DNA of 34,477 nt from Planctomycetota bacterium (GCA_021807595.1 JAKBCS010000049.1:1-34477), one strand, 5' to 3'; positions 1-7,651 are shown, numbered from the stretch's first letter. The notes: a model not told the origin generated them from the letters alone. Numbers and translations: made by a program.

Positions 1-1502
1 GAACAAAACACGTCGCGGAGTTCGCGGAGGCGGCGTGCCCTACTTTCTCGACGCTCCCGCACCAGAGCGCGCAAACTCTCCTGCAAACGAGGGATTCCAC
101 TCTGCTCGGCAGTTGTGATGAATGGACGAAATTGGGGATCTTCGGTCAGCAGATCGCGATATTGAAGGGCGGAAAGCGGATGAACGCGAAGCCCATTCGC
201 CAATCGATCAACGATCTCGCGGCGGACGTTATCGGGATGAGTGTCATCTGGAGGCCAGATACGTGCCAGTTCGGTCCGAACCTCATCGCGGCGGAGACCT
301 ACCGCTTCCTGACACACATCGGCGAAATGGTCGGCCAAGGGCCGATCGCAATGTTGGTAGTAGCATTCCTTCGCGGTGTCATCCATGCGCGTGCAGGCGA
401 TTAGTAGAATCACATGATCGGCGGTAGGATCGTCGGCGGCATAGACGAGTCGGTTGAGGAAGCCCGATGACCGTAGCAGTTCGGCATCGGTTTCTTGTAA
501 GCCGCGGTTGCCAACCACAAGAACGATACCGCGAGCGCGCTCCCGGACCCAATTGAAAGTCACCCGCCGATAGGAGTCATCGACAACCCCCACTCCGGGT
601 AGGTCAACCAGTTCTATCCCGTCGCGGAGCAACGGCGAGGGCCAGGAAACTGTTAGCGTTTTGATGAGCGGCGCAAGAAAGCCTGCCGCGTGGGCGTGCA
701 AATCATCTCGGAACGCTCTAGTGTCCTCGGCGGCGGTGCGACGGTAGGTCTCGCCCTTCCGGGCTGCGACTTGGAGTGCCTTACCCAGTCTCTCTAGTCG
801 TGGCTCGTCCTCCGGATTAGGCTTGGTTCCGTGTTTGCGTTCCTGGCCGAGTACGGCACGCAAACTGTCGAGGAGATAAGGAAGTTGAGCCTGACTTTTC
901 TGTTTGCCGGTAACAAGGAGACTGGCCGTTCGCTGGCTCTGATCCTTTTCGGCGGAATCCTGATCGGCGTTAGCCACTCCAGACTCCGCGGTGGCCGCCC
1001 TTTTGGACTGCTGCTCCAGTCCGAACACCAGTTGATTGAGGCGGTCGCCACCGTGATACTCGACCTCGAAATGAGGAACGTCGCCGTAACGCACTCGCAG
1101 CGCCTGAGCGGTCAGCGGGCCGACGCCGCCAGCCGGAAGAATAACTTCCTTCCCAGCGACCAAGGCATTGATGAGCGTGCTTTTCCCGATGCCCGCGTTG
1201 CCCAGAAAGCATACTTCGAGATCGCCCTCGTCCACCGTGAGAGCCTTGTTGATCCGTTCAACGTCCGCGTCCAGTTCGCGCGCTTTATCCGCGTCCAACC
1301 GAAGCAGTAAAGGTTTGACTTTGCCGTTATACCACTCAAGGACCGCGCGTACGCGGCTTGCTTCATCGGTATCGGGCCGAGCTGGCGGATGTAACCCGGT
1401 GAACTCTGTGCGACAGTGAGGACAGCAAACTCGCCGGTCGCGCCACTCATCCCGGATCGTAAAGTTCAGTCCGAAGACAGGACATCTCATGGAGGTAGGC
1501 AT
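1..1502 (-). CDS. Dynamin-like GTPase with N-terminal zinc-ribbon remnant (3' end missing)
   Basis: The frame is open from an ATG at 1502 to the window edge, giving about 500 visible residues with no stop. It has a Walker A/G1 motif GNAGIGKST (residues 102-109, Lys107), a G3-type DLPG at 300-303 and a TRMD at about 371-374 in the G4 place. The wide G1-G3 spacing and the LINAL stretch after the P-loop fit dynamin-like or large GTPases rather than small Ras-type ones. The N-terminus has CCPHC at 26-30 and a lone Cys7 followed by PVF where a second Cys would be expected, so the zinc ribbon looks incomplete. In-frame stop TGA lies just upstream (about 1556-1558). A second ATG at 1490 is possible, and neither start has a clear ribosome-binding site. 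Cellular role and C-terminal domain are unknown. Confidence 0.8.
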   Translation of the reverse strand, partial: MPTSMRCPVFGLNFTIRDEWRDRRVCCPHCRTEFTGLHPPARPDTDEASRVRAVLEWYNGKVKPLLLRLDADKARELDADVERINKALTVDEGDLEVCFLGNAGIGKSTLINALVAGKEVILPAGGVGPLTAQALRVRYGDVPHFEVEYHGGDRLNQLVFGLEQQSKRAATAESGVANADQDSAEKDQSQRTASLLVTGKQKSQAQLPYLLDSLRAVLGQERKHGTKPNPEDEPRLERLGKALQVAARKGETYRRTAAEDTRAFRDDLHAHAAGFLAPLIKTLTVSWPSPLLRDGIELVDLPGVGVVDDSYRRVTFNWVRERARGIVLVVGNRGLQETDAELLRSSGFLNRLVYAADDPTADHVILLIACTRMDDTAKECYYQHCDRPLADHFADVCQEAVGLRRDEVRTELARIWPPDDTHPDNVRREIVDRLANGLRVHPLSALQYRDLLTEDPQFRPFITTAEQSGIPRLQESLRALVRERRESRARRLRELRDVFC

Positions 1503-1644
1503 GGTAGAGTGGTCGCTTTCCGAAAATCGACTGCGCCAGGACTTTCCATGGCAATTTCAGGCGCAGCTGCAACATTTCGGGCATCGTCGGCCGTGACTCC
1601 AGTGGTTCAGGCTACCACCGCAGAGCATCGGTTGCAACGATTTT

Positions 1645-2505
1645 TCAAGGTCGATTTTCTTCCGCGTTCATCAATCCACGCAATGTGGCCAGGTTCACGG
1701 CGTCCATGTCGTCTTCTTTCGGTGTCTCCAAGATCATCGGTCGATTGCGAAAGCGACGGTCGTTAACCAGAAGGCGAAACGGTTCCAGTCCCATTTCGCC
1801 GCGTCCGATGTGAGCGTGGCGATCTACGCGGCTGCCTTGCGGCTTACGGCTGTCGTTGACATGGAAGGCGCGCAAACGCGCAAGTCCGATGGTGCGGTCG
1901 AACGATCGCAGGGTGGCTCGATACTCGGCCTCGGGTGCCAGTGCGTAGCCGGCTGCGAAAACGTGGCAGGTATCGAAACACACGCCCAGACGATCCGGCT
2001 CTTTCACCAGCGAGAGAATGCGCGCCAGATGCTCGAAGCGATGGCCTAGCGTGCTGCCCTGGCCGGCGGTCGTCTCCAGAAGTATCCGCACTTTACAGCG
2101 GGGCGCTCGACCCTGGATTTCATCGAGCGCCGAGGCAATGCGGCCCAAACCCGAATCTTCACCGCTATCGAGATGCGCCCCCGGGTGCATCACCAGAAAG
2201 TTCAGCCCCAGGCGCTCGACCCGCAAAAGCTCGTTCAGAAACGTCTCGACGGATCGACGATACAATGCCTCTTCGGGAGAAGCAAGATTTGTCAGATAGC
2301 AATCGTGCGCCATTGACCGACGCAACCGACTTTGCCGCAGGGTGCGGCGAAAGAGGCGCACTTCGTCCTCGCCGAGCTCGCGCCCGCTCCACTGGCCAGG
2401 CGAGCGCGTAAACATTTGCATCGAATCGCAGCCGAGCCGCTGGGCTTCCAGAAGTGCATGGTGGCAGCCTCCAGCAATGGAAAAGTGCGCGCCGAATCGC
2501 GGCAT
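1645..2505 (-). CDS. nfo: Endonuclease IV (AP endonuclease)
   Basis: This 286-residue protein has the normal length of Nfo, a zinc-dependent TIM-barrel enzyme that cuts DNA 5' of abasic sites in base-excision repair. The N-terminus GAHFSIAGGCHHAL, the central GVCFDTCHVFAAGY and the C-terminal HVNDSRKPQGSRVDRHAHIG block (metal-ligand His and Asp residues) are family signatures. The ATG at 2505 follows a purine-rich AAGGGG about 4 bases upstream. A good promoter (TATAAT at 2552-2557) lies just behind it, so the gene is probably transcribed on its own although the upstream membrane gene is on the same strand. No defect is visible. Confidence 0.95.
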   Translation of the reverse strand: MPRFGAHFSIAGGCHHALLEAQRLGCDSMQMFTRSPGQWSGRELGEDEVRLFRRTLRQSRLRRSMAHDCYLTNLASPEEALYRRSVETFLNELLRVERLGLNFLVMHPGAHLDSGEDSGLGRIASALDEIQGRAPRCKVRILLETTAGQGSTLGHRFEHLARILSLVKEPDRLGVCFDTCHVFAAGYALAPEAEYRATLRSFDRTIGLARLRAFHVNDSRKPQGSRVDRHAHIGRGEMGLEPFRLLVNDRRFRNRPMILETPKEDDMDAVNLATLRGLMNAEENRP

Positions 2506-2551
2506 AAAACCCCTTCACAGTATGCGACCATCCTAGCATTCCCACGGAGCC

Positions 2552-2581
2552 ATTATATCGCAACTTATTTTCCGAAGTCGA
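2552..2581 (-). promoter_or_regulatory. Predicted sigma-70-type promoter of nfo
   Basis: On the minus strand TCGACT (2576-2581) and a perfect TATAAT (2552-2557) are separated by 18 bases. This would give a leader of about 40 bases before the nfo ATG. The -35 box lies inside the last codons of the upstream membrane gene. Assigned by consensus only. Confidence 0.5.
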
Positions 2582-3599
2582 GATAATCCTGAAGGGAAGG
2601 CTCACTGCTTGAGGTGGGAGCGAATCGCGTCGAGTCGCGGACGAATTGTTGATAGGCGAGTGCCAACACCACTGCGATAGGCACGGTTGTAAGCACCAAG
2701 CGGCTGACGCCGCGTCCCGTCGAGCCGAAGCGGTTGAGAGGAGACCATTCGGGCAACCAACTCAACAGAGGCGCGAACAAAAGCGCAACGGCATGGCCAA
2801 GATCTAAGTTGCCGAAGTAGCGTCCCACGACAACGAGTGCAAAGAGTCCGACCACACTCAGTGAGACGGCGGTATCGAGATCGGGAGAATTCCTCGAGAT
2901 TCGAGCGGCCAGCGCACACCCCGTCACGGCTGCCGCCAACGCGACCCCGACCCCCGCGATGCTGGCGTAGCCTGAAAGCGCGACGGTCGCCGCCGCGCCG
3001 AGACAACTGAGAGCAACGGCCAACGGTACGACTTGGCTTTGCGTCTGACGTTGTAACTTGGACAGCAAACGCCATACGGTCGAGAGCGCCAGCCCCAGCA
3101 TAAAGAAGACCAAAACTGCCTGATAAGGCGTCCATCTGCGCGTGCCGGGTCCGGCCGAGTCGGAGACATAAACACTGCCGTACAAAAGTATCGGAGCGAC
3201 GCCGCCAGCCAGGAGAAGTCGCAAGCTCCAAATGAGCAAAGGGCGCATATGAAACGCCGCCGTCATTTCAACGCAAAACAACGAGGGCAATAAAACGAAC
3301 AAGAAGCGATCTTGATCGACACGCGGGGGCCAATGGGGTCGAACCATCAAGAGGCGACAGGCGACCGCCATCGCACTCGCCATGCCCAACAGATACCCAA
3401 GCGTACTCCGCCACCGATGTGGGGCATTCCAGGGCCAAGCCAGGAGCCAGACCACGATCGCCGCCGTCAACGCGCTCGCGGCAAACGCCTGCGCCAACAA
3501 TACCGGATCGGGAATGGCGTTCTCTCCTTCGGCGAACCGGCAGCGTAAGCTGCTGGGTAATTTGCCCGCACCTCGCGGCTTACGCTGCTGGTTCACCAT
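2565..3599 (-). CDS. Polytopic membrane protein of unknown function
   Basis: I do not recognise the family. The protein is about 345 residues with roughly nine hydrophobic segments (for example AFAASALTAAIVVWLLAWPW, FLFVLLPSLFCVEMTA, AVSLSVVGLFALVVVGRYFG), short loops and no catalytic motif, ending in a short soluble tail. The start is uncertain. ATG 3599 lies one base after the stop of the YceI gene, and an upstream ATG at 3626 would overlap that gene. The first roughly 25 residues from 3599 are encoded by a REP-like palindrome (3534-3594), which makes them doubtful. A GGAGAG site precedes an ATT codon at 3515, so a shorter protein starting after the palindrome is possible. Confidence 0.65.
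   Translation of the reverse strand: MVNQQRKPRGAGKLPSSLRCRFAEGENAIPDPVLLAQAFAASALTAAIVVWLLAWPWNAPHRWRSTLGYLLGMASAMAVACRLLMVRPHWPPRVDQDRFLFVLLPSLFCVEMTAAFHMRPLLIWSLRLLLAGGVAPILLYGSVYVSDSAGPGTRRWTPYQAVLVFFMLGLALSTVWRLLSKLQRQTQSQVVPLAVALSCLGAAATVALSGYASIAGVGVALAAAVTGCALAARISRNSPDLDTAVSLSVVGLFALVVVGRYFGNLDLGHAVALLFAPLLSWLPEWSPLNRFGSTGRGVSRLVLTTVPIAVVLALAYQQFVRDSTRFAPTSSSEPSLQDYLDFGK
3534..3594. repeat. REP-like palindromic element, 25-base arms
   Basis: The arms at 3534-3558 and 3570-3594 are inverted copies that match at 21 of 25 positions, around an 11-base loop. The conserved core is GCAGCGTAAGC. It lies directly downstream of the YceI stop and could fold in RNA from either strand. The shape and position resemble dispersed intergenic palindromes found in many copies in bacterial genomes. 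Only one copy is in this window, so dispersal is inferred. Confidence 0.6.
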
Positions 3600-3600
3600 A

Positions 3601-4179
3601 TTAGTGCGCTTTCTCGATGCCTTCAAAACTGATGGTGATATGCACGTCGTCGCCGATCGCTTCTTTCATTTTGTCCATCTCGAACTCCGAACGCTTCAAT
3701 ACCAACTCGGTGGTATACCCCGTGCGGCGGATGCCCTTGGGAAACTCGGCCTTGCGACCGCCAACGAGAACGAACTTGACCGCTTTGGTTGCGCCGTGCA
3801 TCGTCAGATCGCCGGTCACCGCGTAGCCCTCCTTGACCGCTTCGACGGCCGTACTCTTGAAGCTAAGAAGTGGAAATTGCTTGACGTTGAAGAAATCGGG
3901 GCTGCGCAAATGATCGTCGCGCTTGGTGTTGCCGGTGTCGATGCTCTCGGTTTTGATCGCCACTTGGAAGGCGCATTTGCCGGCGTCGGCGGGATCGATG
4001 CGGAACGCTCCGGACACGTCGTTGAAGCGGCCAAACGTCCAACTCAAGCCCAGATGCGACACGCGGAAGTTGACGCTGGTGTGCATGGCGTCCAACTCGT
4101 AAATCTGTGCCCGCGACAACGAGGGGAACGATCCGGCCAGGAGAAGGGCGACGGCAAACCGAACTACAGACTGGCGCAT
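3601..4179 (-). CDS. YceI-family secreted lipocalin-like protein
   Basis: The protein is 192 residues. An N-terminal signal peptide (MRQSVVRFAVALLLAGSF, likely cleaved after SRA) is followed by a full YceI domain. Family marks include YELDAMHTSVNFRVSHLG at its start, DDHLRSPDFFNVKQFP in the middle, GDLTMHGATKAV, and a closing strand region HITISFEGIEK. YceI proteins are periplasmic eight-stranded barrels that bind isoprenoid or other amphiphilic ligands, but the ligand here cannot be read from sequence. It follows csrA on the same strand with a 124-base gap holding an inverted repeat, so separate transcription is likely. Confidence 0.92.
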   Translation of the reverse strand: MRQSVVRFAVALLLAGSFPSLSRAQIYELDAMHTSVNFRVSHLGLSWTFGRFNDVSGAFRIDPADAGKCAFQVAIKTESIDTGNTKRDDHLRSPDFFNVKQFPLLSFKSTAVEAVKEGYAVTGDLTMHGATKAVKFVLVGGRKAEFPKGIRRTGYTTELVLKRSEFEMDKMKEAIGDDVHITISFEGIEKAH

Positions 4180-4219
4180 GACTTGGCTCCGTGCGAGAAG
4201 CGGGTTCCTATGGGAAAGA

Positions 4220-4258
4220 CCACCAGCGAACGGGGAACGCCGGACCGTTCGCGAGTGG
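4220..4258 (-). terminator. Hairpin between csrA and the YceI gene, possible csrA terminator
   Basis: A perfect 8-base inverted repeat (GCGAACGG at 4226-4233, CCGTTCGC at 4245-4252) is extended by CCAC/GTGG at its base across a small internal loop. It lies about 45 bases after the csrA stop. No T-run follows, so a classical intrinsic terminator is not assured. Confidence 0.35.
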
Positions 4259-4303
4259 ACAGTGCAACTTTAGAGACGGCATTTATATTTGATTAAGGCT
4301 CGG

Positions 4304-4489
4304 CTACGCCTTTGCTTGTATCTCGTCTCGAGTGAGACGCTGCCAAAGCTCTTGGCGAAAGATGGGAACATGGGCCGGCGCGTCGATGCCAAGACGAACC
4401 ACATTGCCTCGACATTCGACAACCGTTAAGACGATCTCGCAATTGGGTATCACGATTTGCTCGCCGACTTTGCGACTGAGTACCAGCAT
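4304..4489 (-). CDS. csrA: Carbon storage regulator CsrA
   Basis: At 61 residues this is a full-length CsrA, the dimeric RNA-binding protein that blocks or alters translation by binding GGA motifs in mRNA leaders. The first strand MLVLSRKVGEQIVI and the core VRLGIDAPAHVPIFRQE match the family, including the RNA-contact arginines Arg6 and Arg45. Family members usually have His before Arg45, and here it is Phe. A strong AAGGAGG (4496-4502) sits 6 bases before the ATG. The leader has further GGA motifs, one in a small hairpin, suggesting autoregulation. A palindrome shared with the marR promoter lies about 62 bases upstream. Confidence 0.97.
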   Translation of the reverse strand: MLVLSRKVGEQIVIPNCEIVLTVVECRGNVVRLGIDAPAHVPIFRQELWQRLTRDEIQAKA

Positions 4490-4495
4490 GGCCTA

Positions 4496-4522
4496 CCTCC
4501 TTGGCGTTGTCTCTCCGCGACA
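4496..4522 (-). promoter_or_regulatory. csrA leader: GGA-loop hairpin plus ribosome-binding site
   Basis: On the minus strand TGTC (4519-4522) and GACA (4508-4511) pair around the loop GCGGAGA, which shows GGA at 4514-4516. Just downstream AAGGAGG (4496-4502) provides the ribosome-binding site and a second GGA. A third GGA is at 4543-4545. CsrA is known to bind GGA in hairpin loops and at Shine-Dalgarno sites. That this site is bound is inferred, and the stem has only four base pairs. Confidence 0.4.
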
Positions 4523-4550
4523 GACCGGTCGAAGAACGAAACTCCTTTTT

Positions 4551-4573
4551 GTTGACACGATCTTTGTGGCAAC
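4551..4573. promoter_or_regulatory. Predicted MarR operator upstream of csrA
   Basis: This is an imperfect palindrome GTTGACAC-N7-GTGGCAAC. It matches the reverse complement of the element over the marR promoter (5134-5156) at 19 of 23 positions. It lies between the marR 3' end and csrA, about 62 bases before the csrA ATG. MarR proteins bind such palindromes as dimers. Confidence 0.5.
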
Positions 4574-4616
4574 AAACAATTCTGCAAACAAAAAGACTCA
4601 CGCTCTCTGTCCGTTA

Positions 4617-5090
4617 TCACTTGTCGGCACGACGAGCCTTGACGAGCAGTCGATTGAGTTCGGTCAGTTCCGCAGTCGTCAGGTGCCCAAGCTGCTTTTT
4701 GTGCAACTCCACAACCGGGCGATCCATACGAGCCAGCAACTCGAGTCCGGCACGAGTGATGGATACCCGGACAACGCGGCGGTCGTCCGCCGCTCGGGTG
4801 CGCTCGACCAGGCCCGCTTCCTCCAAACGATCGACTAAACGGGTAATGTCGGGCATTCGCGTGATCATTTGCGCGGTGATTTCACAACACGGCAGGCCGT
4901 TGCCGCCGTGGCCGCGCAGAATGCGGAGTACGTTGTATTGGGGAGCGGAGAGATTGTGTTCCTGGAATAGTTGTTGGCATTGCTGATGGAGATGATCCAT
5001 CGTTCGACAGAGATTCAGAGCGGTTTCCTGTTCGAGAGAATCGAACGGGTTTTTCTTGCAGATTTCCTCTTGCAACACCGATTTCGCCAT
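4617..5090 (-). CDS. MarR-family transcriptional regulator, cysteine-rich
   Basis: The 157-residue protein has MarR architecture: N-terminal dimerisation helix, winged helix (recognition region near MPDITRLVDRLEEAGLVER and wing DDRRVVRVSIT, about residues 79-112) and C-terminal helices. MarR repressors release DNA on binding small ligands or on oxidation. Five cysteines are visible (11, 28, 38, 68, 69), more than usual, so thiol-based sensing is possible but unproven. Its promoter overlaps a palindrome at 5134-5156, fitting self-repression. It is followed by csrA on the same strand and is divergent from the enolase-superfamily gene. A GGGAGAG site precedes the ATG. The ligand is unknown. Confidence 0.92.
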   Translation of the reverse strand: MAKSVLQEEICKKNPFDSLEQETALNLCRTMDHLHQQCQQLFQEHNLSAPQYNVLRILRGHGGNGLPCCEITAQMITRMPDITRLVDRLEEAGLVERTRAADDRRVVRVSITRAGLELLARMDRPVVELHKKQLGHLTTAELTELNRLLVKARRADK

Positions 5091-5126
5091 TCGGACACTC
5101 TCCCTTGCTCATCCGTGACAGAAACA

Positions 5127-5155
5127 CTTATACGTTGCAACAGATATTGTGTCAA
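5127..5155 (-). promoter_or_regulatory. marR promoter
   Basis: On the minus strand a perfect -35 TTGACA (5150-5155) and a -10 TATAAG (5127-5132) are separated by exactly 17 bases, giving a leader of roughly 30 bases. The -35 box and most of the spacer lie within the operator-like palindrome. Confidence 0.7.
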
Positions 5156-5156
5156 C
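5134..5156. promoter_or_regulatory. Predicted MarR operator over the marR promoter
   Basis: The element reads GTTGCAAC-N7-GTGTCAAC on the plus strand, with 6 of 8 arm positions symmetric. It covers the -35 box and spacer of the marR promoter, where bound repressor would block RNA polymerase. It resembles the element at 4551-4573. The short sequence AGATATTGT seen here recurs once at 5182-5190 in the same intergenic region. Confidence 0.55.
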
Positions 5157-5332
5157 ATCAAATCGCCCTACCGTCGACGATAGATATTGTAAAAGATCGC
5201 TAATATGCAAATCCACGGGTGGAGCGCGATGCAATCGTTGAACCCCGTTCCATCGTCGTCCACTCTACAAACGCCGGCCGGTTCGTGATAAAACGGAGGT
5301 CATCGTCATCGTCCTCAAGGAGAATGAACGCC

Positions 5333-6580
5333 ATGACCGCTTCCACTCGTCGCTTGGTCCACAATCGTCGCGCCTTTCTTGCCGGAGCCGCAGCCGGGCT
5401 GGGTTTCTCGGTTTTGTCCGGTGCCGAACGGGTCGAGGAGCGTGCCAAAGACGCTCCCGTTGCCCGCAAAGATCCATTGAAGATCACAAAACTCGAAACC
5501 TTTCTCGTCAAACCGCGCTGGCTTTTTTTGAAGATTCACACCAACGCCGGCATCACCGGCTTGGGCGAGCCGATTCTCGAAGGGCGGGCCAAAACGTGCG
5601 CCGAGGCCGTCAAGGAGATCGAACCGTATCTCATCGGCAAAGATCCGCGCCAGGTCGTGCATCACTGGCAGGCCATCTATCGCCACGCCTTCTATCGGGG
5701 CGGACCGATCCTCACCAGCGCGCTCAGCGGCATCGACATCGCCTTATGGGACATCAAGGGCAAAGCGCTGGGCGTGCCGGTTTACGAACTGCTGGGCGGG
5801 CCGACGCGGCAGCGCGTGCGCGTCTATGCCCATGCCAAAACGCCGGAGAAGCTCACGGAGATGAAGGCGAAAGGCTTCACCGCGTTCAAGACGGGACCGG
5901 CCAAGAAACGACCGGCGCGCTATGTGGAAACACCTTCGGCGATCCGCCATGTCGCCGATTCCTTCGCCGAGCTGCGCAAGGCCGGCGGCGACGAGGTAGA
6001 CATCGCCATCGACTTTCATGGAGCCATCAGCCCGGCGACGGCCAAGCTGCTCATCAAGGCGCTGGAGCCGTATCAGCCGATGTTTATCGAGGAGCCGTGC
6101 CAGGCGCAAAATCACGACATCATGGCCGAGATCGCGCGCGGCACGCATCTGCCGATCGCCACCGGAGAGCGCGTGTTTACCAAGTGGGGCTTTCGCGAAG
6201 TGCTGGAAAAGAAGGCGGCGACGATCTTGCAGCCGGACTTGTGCCACGCGGGCGGCATCACGGAATGCCGACTGATCGCCGGCATGGCCGAGGCGTATTA
6301 CGCTGCCATCGCGCCGCATTGTCCGCTCGGTCCCATTGCGCTGGCTGCCGGCGTTCAGTTGGCGGCGTCCATTCCGAACTTTCTCGCCCAAGAGCAGGTG
6401 ACGCTCGGCGAAGGCTATCTGAAGCAACCCTTCAAGGTACACAAGGGCTATGTCGATCTGCCGACGGGACCGGGACTGGGCATCGAACTGGACGAGCATG
6501 CGCTGGCGAACAAGATCGATCACGATTGGAGAAACCGCGAGGAATACGACGCCGACGATGGGTCGGTGGTCGATTGGTGA
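5333..6580 (+). CDS. D-galactonate dehydratase-like enolase-superfamily enzyme with Tat-type leader
   Basis: From ATG 5333 the protein is 415 residues. AAGGAG ends 10 bases upstream. An ATG at 5324 is too close to that site. The N-terminus HNRRAFLAGAAAGLGFSVLSG has the twin arginine and hydrophobic stretch of a Tat or Tat-like leader. The body is a mandelate racemase/enolase fold. DFHG (Asp227, His229), FIEEP (251-255), TGER (Glu279), QPDLCHAGGITEC and APHCPLGPIALAA (His329) match the metal ligands and acid/base residues of DgoD, as does the ending WRN...DGSVVDW. DgoD removes water from D-galactonate to give 2-keto-3-deoxygalactonate. The sequence strongly supports the DgoD branch, but the true sugar acid and export are inferred. 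Confidence 0.85.
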   Translation: MTASTRRLVHNRRAFLAGAAAGLGFSVLSGAERVEERAKDAPVARKDPLKITKLETFLVKPRWLFLKIHTNAGITGLGEPILEGRAKTCAEAVKEIEPYLIGKDPRQVVHHWQAIYRHAFYRGGPILTSALSGIDIALWDIKGKALGVPVYELLGGPTRQRVRVYAHAKTPEKLTEMKAKGFTAFKTGPAKKRPARYVETPSAIRHVADSFAELRKAGGDEVDIAIDFHGAISPATAKLLIKALEPYQPMFIEEPCQAQNHDIMAEIARGTHLPIATGERVFTKWGFREVLEKKAATILQPDLCHAGGITECRLIAGMAEAYYAAIAPHCPLGPIALAAGVQLAASIPNFLAQEQVTLGEGYLKQPFKVHKGYVDLPTGPGLGIELDEHALANKIDHDWRNREEYDADDGSVVDW

Positions 6581-6621
6581 CGGATGGAGCAAGTGGCGTA
6601 TCGCGCGAGGCGACCCTGTTG

Positions 6622-7482
6622 TCACCAACTCTCTTCTGGACGGATTCCATCGCTGGCGCGAATTTCGTCTTGCGGGCGCAGTATGTATTCGGAGGCGCGT
6701 TGCTCGTCAACGGAAGGCGACGCGCCCTCACTCTTGCGCGTGAGGGGTTCACCGCCGCGCTGGAGATAGAGTTCGTAGAGTTGATATTCGAGGTGATGTT
6801 GAGCGTAGTGAAGGAGAGCCATGGCTGGGAACATGCCGAAATAGCACATGAGAGCGCCGACCAAATAAAGGGGGGGACTGACCAGCGCGAGAAAGAACTG
6901 CGACAACACGACTTCCTTGCCGACGCGCTGCATGAAGTCGCGGTAGAACTTCAGCGAAAACGCGGCGGCGAACTCACCCGTCAACCCGGCGTGCAAGTAG
7001 ATCGGCAGGGTCACCATTCCGACGATCAGCATCAAAGATAAATAAACCAGCCAAAAGGAAACGTACATAGCGGCGAATTTCAAGTCCGCATTCGGCGTCC
7101 CCGCCACCGTCGCGCCGGCAAGGATCATGCCCCCAATAAAGAAGATGATGGCCAGCACGAAGACAATCAGATGGATGATGAATCCAACCAGGAACGGCCA
7201 GATGCCGCGCGACAGATACTCGCCGAAGCGATCGAACTGAAAATTGGGATAAGTCTCGGCGACATAGTCGTCCACAGGCAGCGCGTTCAGCGCGCCTTCA
7301 TCGGAACCATCGAGCCTTTTGGCCTTTAGAAGACCCAAAAAGGAGTCGATCATCTCGAAAAAGTATCCGATCAGCACGATGGGTCCGACAATGGGAATGA
7401 GCGAACAAACGCAGACCAGCAACAAGTTCATCGCCCAACGGGGACTTTTGAACGCGAAGCGAAGCGAATGAATATAGTGCAT
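6622..7482 (-). CDS. DUF4013-type membrane protein
   Basis: This 286-residue polytopic protein has about five or six hydrophobic segments, including WAMNLLLVCVCSLIPIVGPIV near the start, FLVGFIIHLIVFVLAIIFFI, and two more before residue 240. The early segment followed by GYFFEMIDSFL resembles the DUF4013 family, which is of unknown function. The last 50 residues are charged and hydrophilic (GGEPLTRKSEGASPSVDEQR) and probably cytoplasmic. It converges on the upstream enzyme gene, 41 bases apart, and diverges from the kinase gene. No enzymatic motif is visible. Confidence 0.75.
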   Translation of the reverse strand: MHYIHSLRFAFKSPRWAMNLLLVCVCSLIPIVGPIVLIGYFFEMIDSFLGLLKAKRLDGSDEGALNALPVDDYVAETYPNFQFDRFGEYLSRGIWPFLVGFIIHLIVFVLAIIFFIGGMILAGATVAGTPNADLKFAAMYVSFWLVYLSLMLIVGMVTLPIYLHAGLTGEFAAAFSLKFYRDFMQRVGKEVVLSQFFLALVSPPLYLVGALMCYFGMFPAMALLHYAQHHLEYQLYELYLQRGGEPLTRKSEGASPSVDEQRASEYILRPQDEIRASDGIRPEESW

Positions 7483-7651
7483 GTGTCCAAACTCGGTATG
7501 CCGTTTGATTTCATCTCGAGTGAAGAATAATATCTCGAAGCTATCGAATATGTTAGTCTAATGGGTGGTTTCGGCACCCCCACGTTTCGGCCCATTCGAC
7601 GGCGAGGGTTTGCTTGAGAGATGGGTTGTTTCTCGTTTCGAGGACACCGTT

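Noticed and set aside
122-1310. Short plus-strand frames at the left edge
   Set aside because: They are antisense to the GTPase gene, whose Walker A, DLPG and TRMD motifs are in one continuous minus-strand frame.
3382-4296. Plus-strand frame of 304 codons
   Set aside because: It is antisense to both the YceI gene and the start of the membrane gene. The YceI domain and signal peptide identify the true strand.
5596-7041. Long plus-strand frame of about 480 codons
   Set aside because: It lies in another frame of the enolase-superfamily gene and then runs antisense to the DUF4013 gene. The product is Arg/Gly/His-rich with no recognisable family.
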